Assembly: GCA_913054485.1 (NCBI GenBank)
Contig: CAJXHQ010000066.1
Span: forward strand, 1 to 10,293
DNA: 10,293 nucleotides
From: an uncultured Paracoccaceae bacterium
GTDB lineage: Bacteria; Pseudomonadota; Alphaproteobacteria; Rhodobacterales; Rhodobacteraceae
Reading direction: 5' to 3'
Shown here: piece by piece, positions 1 to 6,900 of the stretch
How positions within the stretch are numbered: position 1 is the stretch's first letter
Layout of the letters: each line of letters starts with the position of its first letter
Position numbers and translations under genes: made by a program
Notes under the pieces: generated by a model
Databases searched by the model: none
Told to the model about the DNA's origin: nothing
The model's input: only the letters and a program-made list of their open reading frames with translations

Positions 1-9
1 AACAGGAAG

Positions 10-1611
10 TTGTGTACTTCCATTAACTTTAACGAGCGCATTTTGAGCCCATACCGCTTTACCCGTTTCGTCGCATGTATTGCTTCCTTCGCCGCAGCTG
101 CCGGGACTTTTGCTTCGGCCGCAACCGCCGGCGCGCAAACCGCCACTGCGCCAAGCCCTGAAGACACAGCTTCTGCCGCCGGGCAGCCAGATTCCGGTCT
201 CAGCCTGCGCAACGGCCTCCTCATGGTCGATTATCAATACATCCGGCTGCCTGGAGACCGATCACTGGACTTGCTGGGCTACCACCTTCTTCATCCGGTA
301 AATGACTGGCTCTACTTCGGCATCGGCAGTTTTGCACCTGTCACCCAGGGCGACTATGGCGGCTTCATGGCCTTTGGCGGAATTCTCCATGCCCAGCACC
401 GGATGCGTGGCAACTGGACCGTCAATGGCGGGTTGGCCCTTGGCGGCGGCGGCGGCGGCGAAAGCGTCGAACTCAGCGACGATCTGTCCGGAACCGGCGG
501 TTACGCCAAGGCCTATGCCGGCATTGGCTACGATTTCGGACGGGTAACGGCCGGGGCAAATATTTCCCGGATGGCGTTTTTTGAGTCTGAAATTGACGGC
601 ACGCAGCTCAATCTTTACTTGCAACTGCCCTTTGCTTACCGGACCGGCCCCCACAGCCAGGCGGGCCAGAGCTTCAGCTATCACCCGGACCCCGGCAGCA
701 GCGGCCGCGCCGGGATGATCTCTGCCGGGCTCGACAACTACCTGCAGCAGGACCCGCAGGGCTCCAACACTGGCACCATCCGCACTGTGGATCTGCAGGT
801 CTCCCGCTACTTCCGTGAAAACCGCTATTGGTATTATGCCCTGGGTGTCGGCTATGAAGGGCTGCCGCTCTACAATCAGGTCATTGCCGGGCTTGGAGCC
901 CGCCAGGTGCTGTCGCCGCGGGTCAGCCTGTACGGCCAGCTGGGCATAGGCTCAGGCGGCTACGCGCCCTCGGTCATCGACACCGGATCCGGGTTCCTGG
1001 TCTACCCCAAGGTCTCTGCCGAATACATGATCCGCCCGAACCTGGGCCTGGCCCTGACGGCCGGCTACCTCTTCGCCCCGGACGGCACATCTGAGAACAT
1101 AACGGTCGGCGCGGCCCTCAACTACCACATGCGCCCGCCTTCCCGGGCGAATTCTCCCGGCGCCGCGGCTCAGGGCCGGTTCGCCGGCTACCGGTTCAGC
1201 GTGTCCCATGAAACAAAAACCAACCTGCGCGTCGGCGGTGCCGGGCGTGAAGACCTTGGCCTGATCACGATCCAGGGCGACAAGATCCTGAACGACCATT
1301 TCTACGTCCCGATCCGGGGCAGCATCGCCTATGATTCTTACCGGGGCTATCCCGGCTATGGCGAGGTGTCCGCCGGGGTCGGCTGGCAGAGCAAATACTC
1401 CAGCACCAGCCGCTGGCAGTTCTTCGGCGATGTGCAAGCCGGCGCCTATGTTGACGGCAGGCTGCTCAGGGCCGGCCTGGGCGCGGCTTACGCTCTCAGC
1501 CCGGAGACCGCTCTGCGCGGCATGGTAAGCCACACGATTGGGGACGACAGTTTCGCGGCAAGCAGCCTTGAACTGGGCTGGACCTACCGCTTCTCTCTGC
1601 CCGTATTCTGA
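10..1611 (+). CDS. Outer-membrane beta-barrel protein with three internal repeats
   Basis: I do not recognise a named family. The 533-residue reading has an N-terminal signal-peptide-like stretch (about residues 16-43, Ala-rich, ending Ala-Gly-Ala-Gln) and a low-complexity linker to about residue 62. The rest is alternating-hydrophobicity beta strands rich in Gly, Tyr and Trp. The last residue is Phe after an aromatic strand (Tyr-Arg-Phe-Ser-Leu-Pro-Val-Phe), as in proteins assembled by the BAM complex. Three units align by eye (about 66-211, 233-374, 392-533), each with an Asn-x-x-x-Tyr turn, a Gly-rich hairpin and a closing aromatic strand. Six GGC codons encode Gly145-150. The start is unsure: TTG at 10 has AGGA only two bases away, TTG at 43 also fits the signal peptide, and the frame is open to base 1, so the true start may lie outside the window. 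An outer-membrane location is well supported; whether it is a pore, secretion partner or adhesin is unknown. Confidence 0.75.
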   Translation: MCTSINFNERILSPYRFTRFVACIASFAAAAGTFASAATAGAQTATAPSPEDTASAAGQPDSGLSLRNGLLMVDYQYIRLPGDRSLDLLGYHLLHPVNDWLYFGIGSFAPVTQGDYGGFMAFGGILHAQHRMRGNWTVNGGLALGGGGGGESVELSDDLSGTGGYAKAYAGIGYDFGRVTAGANISRMAFFESEIDGTQLNLYLQLPFAYRTGPHSQAGQSFSYHPDPGSSGRAGMISAGLDNYLQQDPQGSNTGTIRTVDLQVSRYFRENRYWYYALGVGYEGLPLYNQVIAGLGARQVLSPRVSLYGQLGIGSGGYAPSVIDTGSGFLVYPKVSAEYMIRPNLGLALTAGYLFAPDGTSENITVGAALNYHMRPPSRANSPGAAAQGRFAGYRFSVSHETKTNLRVGGAGREDLGLITIQGDKILNDHFYVPIRGSIAYDSYRGYPGYGEVSAGVGWQSKYSSTSRWQFFGDVQAGAYVDGRLLRAGLGAAYALSPETALRGMVSHTIGDDSFAASSLELGWTYRFSLPVF

Positions 1612-1709
1612 CAGGACCAACCGCTGCCCTGCGGCAGAAACGCGCGGATCTGATCCGGACGGCAACAGTTTCCGGGCAAATAGCACGCGCGGGCCGAAAA
1701 TGGGGGCAT

Positions 1710-1750
1710 GACAAACAAAAAAGCCCTCAAGTCAGAGACTTAAGGGCTTT
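1710..1750 (-). terminator. Rho-independent terminator of tRNA-Asn, probably bidirectional
   Basis: Arms 1720-1733 and 1737-1750 form a 14-position stem around the loop AGA (1734-1736). The only non-Watson-Crick position (1728 with 1742) is C opposite A in a plus-strand transcript but a tolerated G-U pair in a minus-strand transcript. On the minus strand the stem is followed by a long U-rich tract (complement of 1711-1722). This fits termination of the tRNA transcript. On the plus strand the stem is followed by TTTCTTAT-like bases, so it may also stop transcription from the beta-barrel gene. Confidence 0.85.
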
Positions 1751-1754
1751 CTTA

Positions 1755-1829
1755 TGGCTCCGGCGGTAGGGATCGAACCTACGACCAATTGATTAACAGT
1801 CAACTGCTCTACCGCTGAGCTACGCCGGA
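1755..1829 (-). tRNA. tRNA-Asn (anticodon GTT)
   Basis: The minus strand folds into a full 75-nt cloverleaf. The 7-bp acceptor stem TCCGGCG/CGCCGGA is followed by discriminator G and an encoded CCA (1755-1757). The D arm is GCTC-AGCGGTA-GAGC. The anticodon arm has loop CTGTTAA with anticodon GTT at 1795-1797. The T arm is GTAGG-TTCGATC-CCTAC. The first anticodon-stem pair is G-U and everything else pairs normally. It reads AAC/AAU codons. No integrase or attachment-site duplication is visible next to it. Confidence 0.97.
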
Positions 1830-2027
1830 ACATGAGGCGGCTTTTAGCCATAGCATCCGGCAGCGTCCAGAGGAAAAACGACCCTCCCGGAGAATTTTTT
1901 TCAAGGCCTCTCCTTCCCTCCAAACAGCTGACCCGCGGGACGCCAGCTGATCCGCATGCGTGAGCGGTTTCCGGAAATATCTCCGCGCGTTAACAGCGCT
2001 ACTTACCGTCGGGGCACTTACGATCCC

Positions 2028-2852
2028 TCAGGAGGCGGGCAAGTGGCCGCCTTGGCTTTGCACCCATTCGCAGAAATCCCGCGCCGCCTTTCCGGCCGTG
2101 CTGCTGTAGCGCAGGTGATATTCCATTACACGCGGCACTGCCGGAAGCGGGACCTCTTTCAATTGTCCGGAGGCAACGCTGCCGGACGCCAGGATGCGCG
2201 GCGCAACAGCGATCCCAGCCCCCTGGGCGGCAAGGCTGAGAGCCGCATCACAACTGTCCACCTCAAACCCGGTTCCCGCCGTCTCCGGCTGATCGTCGAA
2301 AAACTCCCAGGCTGTCATCGCAATCAGATCGGCGCAATCCGCCCCATCCTGCGCCGCAAAACCGGCGATTGTCCCATCCAGGACCGCCACGGCTCCGGTA
2401 CCAGCCGCCGCACCGGCCCGGCCGAGGAACAGCTCCACATCAGGCCGCAACCCCGCCGCCTGCCCAGGCCACAGCACGGACCGCAGCTGCAGGCGGATCC
2501 CCGGGAACTGCTTGGAAAACCCCGCCAGCCGCGGTTGCAGCCAGCGAATGGCCAGGCTTGCGTTGCAGGAAATCCGCAAAACCTGCGGGCCCGGCTGGTT
2601 GAACCGGCTGAGCGCCCCGTCCAGAAAGCTCAGGCCGCGCGACACATCCGCATAAAGCTCCGCCCCGGCACTGGTCAGAACCACACCGCGCGGCTGGCGC
2701 CGCAGCAAGAGCGCGCCGAGCCGCCCCTCCTGCGCCTTGATCTGCTGGGACACCGCCGCTTGTGTCAAACCGGCCTCTCTGGCCGCCGCGGTCAGGCTGC
2801 CAAGACGCGCCGCGGCTTCGAAGGCGCGCAGCCAGTGGAGAGGTTCTGCCAT
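2028..2852 (-). CDS. LysR-family transcriptional regulator (GcvA-like)
   Basis: A 274-residue DNA-binding regulator, slightly shorter than the usual 290-310. The N-terminal winged helix-turn-helix is clear: Leu-Arg-Ala-Phe-Glu-Ala-Ala-Ala-Arg, then a recognition-helix segment Thr-Gln-Ala-Ala-Val-Ser-Gln-Gln-Ile-Lys at about 31-40, then Leu-Thr-Ser-Ala-Gly at about 60-64, as in GcvA-type LysR proteins. The rest is the periplasmic-binding-protein-like effector domain, ending in a GcvA-style Tyr-His-Leu-Arg-Tyr segment near the C-terminus. I chose ATG at 2852 because a promoter lies 7 bases upstream of it; a TTG six bases earlier is also in frame. It is divergent from the sulfatase gene with a 97-bp shared region. 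LysR regulators normally control the neighbouring divergent gene in response to a small molecule, so control of the sulfatase is likely. The effector is unknown. Confidence 0.9.
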   Translation of the reverse strand: MAEPLHWLRAFEAAARLGSLTAAAREAGLTQAAVSQQIKAQEGRLGALLLRRQPRGVVLTSAGAELYADVSRGLSFLDGALSRFNQPGPQVLRISCNASLAIRWLQPRLAGFSKQFPGIRLQLRSVLWPGQAAGLRPDVELFLGRAGAAAGTGAVAVLDGTIAGFAAQDGADCADLIAMTAWEFFDDQPETAGTGFEVDSCDAALSLAAQGAGIAVAPRILASGSVASGQLKEVPLPAVPRVMEYHLRYSSTAGKAARDFCEWVQSQGGHLPAS

Positions 2853-2858
2853 CTTCAA

Positions 2859-2887
2859 TCCATAAAAATGTTTATAGCTATTGTCAA
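2859..2887 (-). promoter_or_regulatory. Sigma-70-type promoter of the LysR gene
   Basis: On the minus strand TTGACA (2882-2887) and TATGGA (2859-2864) are separated by exactly 17 bp. The expected transcription start falls at or within a few bases of ATG 2852, so the mRNA would be leaderless or nearly so. The spacer contains the 8-bp palindrome ATAGCTAT (2874-2881), and an ATAAA-N4-TTTAT dyad (2862-2875) overlaps the -10 element. Both are plausible LysR contact sites for autorepression and for activation of the sulfatase gene. Confidence 0.6.
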
Positions 2888-2938
2888 AATAAGCTTCTGG
2901 TGCCCGATCTGTCGAGCCTCTAGCCTGCCGCTAACCTC

Positions 2939-2945
2939 GGGAGGA
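2939..2945 (+). promoter_or_regulatory. Ribosome binding site of the sulfatase gene
   Basis: GGGAGGA lies four bases before ATG 2950. It is a strong Shine-Dalgarno match and fixes the start. Confidence 0.85.
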
Positions 2946-2949
2946 CAAA

Positions 2950-4389
2950 ATGGCACGCGCTAAAAACTTGCTGATCATCATGTCGGACGAACATCGCAAG
3001 GATGCCATGGGCTGTGCCGGTCATCCGATTGTGAAGACACCCAATCTGGACGCGCTGGCGGCACGCGGCACGATGTTTGAAAACGCCTACACACCCTCGC
3101 CGATGTGTGTGCCTGCACGCGCTGCGGTGGCCACGGGCGCGCATGTGCATCAGTGCCGCAACTGGGACAGCGCCACGCCTTATGACGGCAGCCGCCGAAG
3201 CTGGATGCATGAGGTCCGCGAGGCCGGGATGCACACGGCCTCTATAGGCAAGCTGCATTACCGGTCCGCTGCAGATGACAACGGCTTTGCCGAAGAGCTG
3301 CTGCCGATGCATGTGGTCGGCGGCACCGGCTGGGCGATCGGCCTGCTGCGCCAGAACCCGCCGGCTTATGACGAGGCCGCTGAACTGGCCGCGGATGTGG
3401 GCAGCGGCCCGTCCAGCTACACAGACTATGACCGGGCGATCACAGCGGCGGCGGAAGACTGGCTTGCGCAGCGGGCGGCAGAAGACACGCCCTGGGCCGG
3501 TTTTGTCTCTCTGGTCAGCCCGCATTACCCGCTGACCGCCCCGGAGGAGTATTTCAGCATGTATGACCCGGCGGAGATGGATATGCCGGTGGCCTGGCGC
3601 GAGGGGCCGCCCGCGCACCCGGAACTTAAGAACGTGGCAGAGTTCTTTGCCTACGACCGCCATTTCGACGAACAGAGCATGCGCGCGGCCAAGGCGGCGT
3701 ATTACGGGCTCATCTCCTTCATGGACCATTGCGTCGGGCGGGTTCTGGCGGCGCTGGAGGCCAGCGGCCAGGCGGAGGATACGCTGGTGGTCTATGTGTC
3801 GGACCATGGCGACATGATGGGCGATCAGGGGTTCTGGACCAAACAGGTGATGTATGACGCCAGCGCCGGCGTGCCGATGATTGCCGCCGGGCCGGGCATC
3901 CCCGCCGGGCACCGGACAGCCACCGGCACGACATTGCTGGATCTCGCAGCCACAGCGCGCCGCACGGCCGGGCTGGAGCCTTCCACAATGCCCGGCCGGT
4001 CGCTGCTGACCCTGGCCAATGAACCGGATGATCCGGACCGGACCATCCTGTCCGAATACCACGACGGCGGCTCACGGACCGGCACCTTCATGGTGCGCTG
4101 GCAGCACTGGAAATATGTCCATTACTGCGGCCAGGATCCGCAGCTGTTCGATCTGGCCAGCGACAAGCACGAGCTGAAGGATCTGGCGCAAGACCCTGAC
4201 TTTGAAGATATTCTTTCGGAAGGATTGCGCAGGCTTCGGGACATTTGCGATCCCGATGCGGTCAACCGGATGGCCTTTGAAGACCAGCGCGGGAAAATCG
4301 CGGAACTGGGCGGTGAAGAGGCCTGCGCAACGGCCTATTGTTTCAATCACACGCCGACGCCCTCGGAACAGGAAGCGTTGCAGGGCTGA
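2950..4389 (+). CDS. Type I (formylglycine-dependent) sulfatase family hydrolase
   Basis: A 479-residue alkaline-phosphatase-superfamily enzyme, predicted to hydrolyse a sulfate ester. The sulfatase signature Cys-Val-Pro-Ala-Arg (53-57) followed by Thr-Gly (62-63) is intact; Cys53 would be oxidised to formylglycine. Metal and active-site residues are in place: Asp13, Lys101 and His103 (Gly-Lys-Leu-His), His192 (Ser-Pro-His-Tyr-Pro), Asp285-His286 (Ser-Asp-His-Gly-Asp) and Lys298. There is no signal peptide, so it should act in the cytoplasm on an imported substrate. The Gly-Lys-Leu-His segment and the spacing resemble choline-sulfatase BetC, but the N-terminal motif is Ser-Asp-Glu-His rather than the BetC Asp-Gln-Leu-Asn, and the C-terminus (about 410-479) differs. 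I therefore name only the family. No sulfatase-maturing enzyme or transporter lies in the window. A phosphodiesterase or phosphonate monoester hydrolase of the same superfamily is a less likely alternative. Confidence 0.88.
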   Translation: MARAKNLLIIMSDEHRKDAMGCAGHPIVKTPNLDALAARGTMFENAYTPSPMCVPARAAVATGAHVHQCRNWDSATPYDGSRRSWMHEVREAGMHTASIGKLHYRSAADDNGFAEELLPMHVVGGTGWAIGLLRQNPPAYDEAAELAADVGSGPSSYTDYDRAITAAAEDWLAQRAAEDTPWAGFVSLVSPHYPLTAPEEYFSMYDPAEMDMPVAWREGPPAHPELKNVAEFFAYDRHFDEQSMRAAKAAYYGLISFMDHCVGRVLAALEASGQAEDTLVVYVSDHGDMMGDQGFWTKQVMYDASAGVPMIAAGPGIPAGHRTATGTTLLDLAATARRTAGLEPSTMPGRSLLTLANEPDDPDRTILSEYHDGGSRTGTFMVRWQHWKYVHYCGQDPQLFDLASDKHELKDLAQDPDFEDILSEGLRRLRDICDPDAVNRMAFEDQRGKIAELGGEEACATAYCFNHTPTPSEQEALQG

Positions 4390-4395
4390 CCGCAG

Positions 4396-6891
4396 CTAGC
4401 GCGCCAGAGTCTGTTCGATCACCGTCTGTACCTCATCCCATGCCGCATCCAGACCGGACGGGTCCCAGGGCCCGTCTCCGGCGTGCTCAAGGCTGGCGAG
4501 ACAGGTCCGCAGGTCTTCGAAACCAAGGATTGCTGCAGAGCCCGCCAGCCGGTGGGCTTCCTGCCGCAGCGCCTCCCCCGGCGCCTCACCACCCTGAACA
4601 TCAGACCGCAAACACTTTAAATCATGCGAAAATTTCGACAGGTGAGCCTGCGCCCTCTGTACACCCAGACAGTTGAAAACCTCGGCCAGTGAGGGCGGCA
4701 GCGGGGTCGGGGGAGCCAAGTGCAAATGCCCGCTTCCGGTCTGGCGGGCGATCACAGCGGCCAGATCCTGCTGACTGACCGGCTTGGTCAGGACCTCTGC
4801 AAACCCGGCTTCCAGAATGCGGGCGTGGTCCTCGGCAGCGGCATGGGCGGTCAGCGCCACCGCCGGGGTGGCCGGCGCCAGACCCCGTTTGCGGATCCGG
4901 CGCAGGGCCTCGATCCCATCCACCTGCGGCATGCTGATGTCCATCAGGATCAGGTCGCAGGCCCCGGCCGCTGCTGCCTCGACCCCTTCGGCGCCTCCCG
5001 GCGCGGCGGTGACCGCGTGGCCCTGCTTGTGCAGCATGGTTTCCAGCAGCAGCCGGTTGATGTCATTGTCCTCTACCATCAGAATCCGGGCATGGCCGTC
5101 ATCGGAGCGCGGTTCGGGCCTGCCGGCGGTCACCTCCGGCTCTGCCATCGGCAGCGGCAATGTGAACCAGAAGAGGCTGCCCTCCCCCTCTTCGCTCTGG
5201 GCGCCGATTTCTCCGCCCATGGATTTCACCATCCGTTTGGAGATCGCCAGCCCCAGCCCGGTGCCCTCGCTCTGCCGCGCGTAAGAGGCATCAAGGGTGA
5301 TGAAGTCTTCGAAAATCCGTTCCAGGTCTTCTTCCGGGATGGCGGCGCCGGTATCGGCCACGGTGAATTCCACCAGCCCGCCTTCCTGCCGGGTTGCGGC
5401 CACCGAAACCGCCCCGTCGCAGGTGAACTTCAGCGCATTGCCGATCAGGTTCAGCAGCACCCGCTGCACTTGCTTCGGATCCCCGGTCACGAAATCCGAG
5501 GCCCCCAGAGCGCAATGCACATCCAGCTGGTTGCCGCGCCCCGCGGCGCTGGCCAGCTGGCTGTCTGCCAGCCCGGTCACCAGCGCGCGCAGGTCAAAAA
5601 CCTCCCGCGCCGCATCCTCCGCGCCGGCTTCCAGCCGCGACAGCTCCAGCACGTCATTCACATGGCTGAGCAACAGGTCCCCGGACACCCGCATCGCTTC
5701 AAGGTACCGCTGCTGCGCCGGCGTGACGCCGCTGTCCCTCAGCAGGCCAATGGAGCCGAGCACCCCGTTCAAAGGCGTGCGCATCTCGTGGCTCATGACG
5801 GTCAGCAGATTGGCCTTGGCCTTCTCTACGGCCAGCGCGTCATCGCGGGCGCGCTTCAGCTCGGCCTCGGCTTCCAGCCGGTCGGTGATGTCGCGCAGGA
5901 AGCTGACCAGAACCATATCCTTGCCGGAGCGTGCCGGGGTGATTGACAGCTCAACCGGGAAAACCCTGCCGGACTTGTGCAGCGCCTCCAGCTGCACCCG
6001 TCCCTTTCCTGCCACCCTGGCCTCTCCGGTGGCCAGGAAGCGCTTCATCCCCGCCTTATGGGCCTCCCGCAGGTGTTCCGGCATGATCAGTTCGGCCATC
6101 GGCTGGCCCAGCACCTCTTTCTCTGTATAGCCGAAGATGCTTTCTGCAGCGCCGTTGAACCCCTGGACCCGTCCCTGGGTGTCCACCACGAGGATCGCAT
6201 CCAGCGAGGAGGCGACCATTGCCTCCATCCGCGCGGCAGCTTCTGCTGTGGCCAGGGAGAGGCGGCGGCCGCGGCGGTAGAGGAACCACAGCACCAGCGT
6301 GCCAGCCCCCAGCATACCGACGAGGAACACCACCACCCAGCCCAGCCGGATCAGGATCAGGCTGAGCTCGCGGCGGCGGTCCTCAGAGGCACGCGCATCG
6401 TGGCGGATCCACACCAGGGCCATCCGCCGCACTTCCCCGCCCTGCAGGCTCAGCCCCTCCGCAATGTCCGGCAAGGCATCCTGCAAAAGCTCATCCGGGC
6501 CGTCGATCAGGGGAATATAGCCGTTCATCCGCCCCGTGACGGCGGCCAGCAGGGCCCCCGCTTCCGGATCGGTCTTCAGCCCCGCGTAAAGGCGGCTTTC
6601 GTTCATCGTGGCCATGCGGCTGTAGAACACGTCAAAGCGCCGCCGCACCTCGCCGAGGCCGCCGCTCTGGACCGCCTGGGTCACAGCGGCTTCAAGTTTC
6701 AAATGCTCTACCTCTGCCTGGGACAGGTTCCACTGGACATTGTCGCTCTCCGCGCTCGACAGGCTGTCAAGCTGCTGCAGCAGCTCCCGGCCGAGGAACA
6801 CCGCCGCCGCAACCAGCAGCACCAGCAGCAGGGCGCCCGGTGCGCCCAGCCATCTGCGCAGGCCGGGTGGGTCTTGCGGCGTTAGCTTCAT
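4396..6891 (-). CDS. Hybrid sensor histidine kinase (PAS-HisKA-HATPase-REC-HPt)
   Basis: An 831-residue inner-membrane ArcB/BarA-type kinase. TM1 (about 16-34) and TM2 (about 183-205) flank a helical periplasmic domain of about 145 residues. A PAS domain follows (about 220-340: Asp-Ala-Ile-Leu-Val-Val-Asp, Phe-Gly-Tyr-Thr-Glu-Lys-Glu). The HisKA H-box Ser-His-Glu-Met-Arg-Thr-Pro carries His368. The HATPase domain has N-box Asn481/Asn485, a G1 box Asp513-Thr-Gly-Ala-Ala-Ile whose second Gly is Ala517, an F-box near 527-530 and G2 Gly-Thr-Gly-Leu-Gly-Leu (543-548). The receiver has Glu607-Asp608, phospho-acceptor Asp651, Thr681 and Lys703. A C-terminal HPt has His780 in His-Arg-Leu-Ala-Gly-Ser. 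The ATG follows the PruR-like stop by 9 bases with no strong ribosome site, so translational coupling is likely. The ligand-sensing partner is probably that upstream gene product, and the output probably the divergent response regulator. Confidence 0.93.
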   Translation of the reverse strand: MKLTPQDPPGLRRWLGAPGALLLVLLVAAAVFLGRELLQQLDSLSSAESDNVQWNLSQAEVEHLKLEAAVTQAVQSGGLGEVRRRFDVFYSRMATMNESRLYAGLKTDPEAGALLAAVTGRMNGYIPLIDGPDELLQDALPDIAEGLSLQGGEVRRMALVWIRHDARASEDRRRELSLILIRLGWVVVFLVGMLGAGTLVLWFLYRRGRRLSLATAEAAARMEAMVASSLDAILVVDTQGRVQGFNGAAESIFGYTEKEVLGQPMAELIMPEHLREAHKAGMKRFLATGEARVAGKGRVQLEALHKSGRVFPVELSITPARSGKDMVLVSFLRDITDRLEAEAELKRARDDALAVEKAKANLLTVMSHEMRTPLNGVLGSIGLLRDSGVTPAQQRYLEAMRVSGDLLLSHVNDVLELSRLEAGAEDAAREVFDLRALVTGLADSQLASAAGRGNQLDVHCALGASDFVTGDPKQVQRVLLNLIGNALKFTCDGAVSVAATRQEGGLVEFTVADTGAAIPEEDLERIFEDFITLDASYARQSEGTGLGLAISKRMVKSMGGEIGAQSEEGEGSLFWFTLPLPMAEPEVTAGRPEPRSDDGHARILMVEDNDINRLLLETMLHKQGHAVTAAPGGAEGVEAAAAGACDLILMDISMPQVDGIEALRRIRKRGLAPATPAVALTAHAAAEDHARILEAGFAEVLTKPVSQQDLAAVIARQTGSGHLHLAPPTPLPPSLAEVFNCLGVQRAQAHLSKFSHDLKCLRSDVQGGEAPGEALRQEAHRLAGSAAILGFEDLRTCLASLEHAGDGPWDPSGLDAAWDEVQTVIEQTLAR

Positions 6892-6900
6892 GGCACGTTA

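Noticed and set aside
1645..1657. CGGATC-T-GATCCG dyad just after the barrel gene
   Set aside because: A 6-bp stem with a one-base centre cannot form a hairpin in RNA without losing pairs, and no U tract follows; the terminator at 1710-1750 is far stronger.
952..1686. Minus-strand open frame opposite the beta-barrel gene
   Set aside because: The plus-strand frame has a signal peptide, beta-strand periodicity and a terminal Phe; the antisense frame is a shadow.
1755..1829. tRNA-Asn as an integration site for a mobile element
   Set aside because: No integrase, no repeat of the tRNA 3' end and no change in gene type were seen on either side within the window.
1968..1977. Palindrome TTTCCGGAAA and nearby CGCATGCG downstream of the LysR gene
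   Set aside because: Short isolated palindromes with no T tract and no second copy; not enough to call a terminator or operator.
1956..2963. Long plus-strand open frame of 335 codons opposite the LysR gene
   Set aside because: The minus-strand frame has clear LysR domains. The plus-strand product is Arg/Pro/Gln-rich with no domain and overlaps the sulfatase promoter and start.
2920..4062. Minus-strand open frame opposite the sulfatase
   Set aside because: The sulfatase signature and metal residues are on the plus strand; the antisense product has no recognisable feature.
2950..4389. Calling the sulfatase betC (choline sulfatase)
   Set aside because: The family match is clear but the N-terminal metal motif and C-terminal region differ from BetC, and no choline or betaine genes are nearby.
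4720..5946. Plus-strand open frame of 408 codons opposite the kinase
   Set aside because: It is a GC-rich shadow of the kinase receiver and ATPase regions; the composition (His, Gln, Gly, Arg) is typical of antisense translation.
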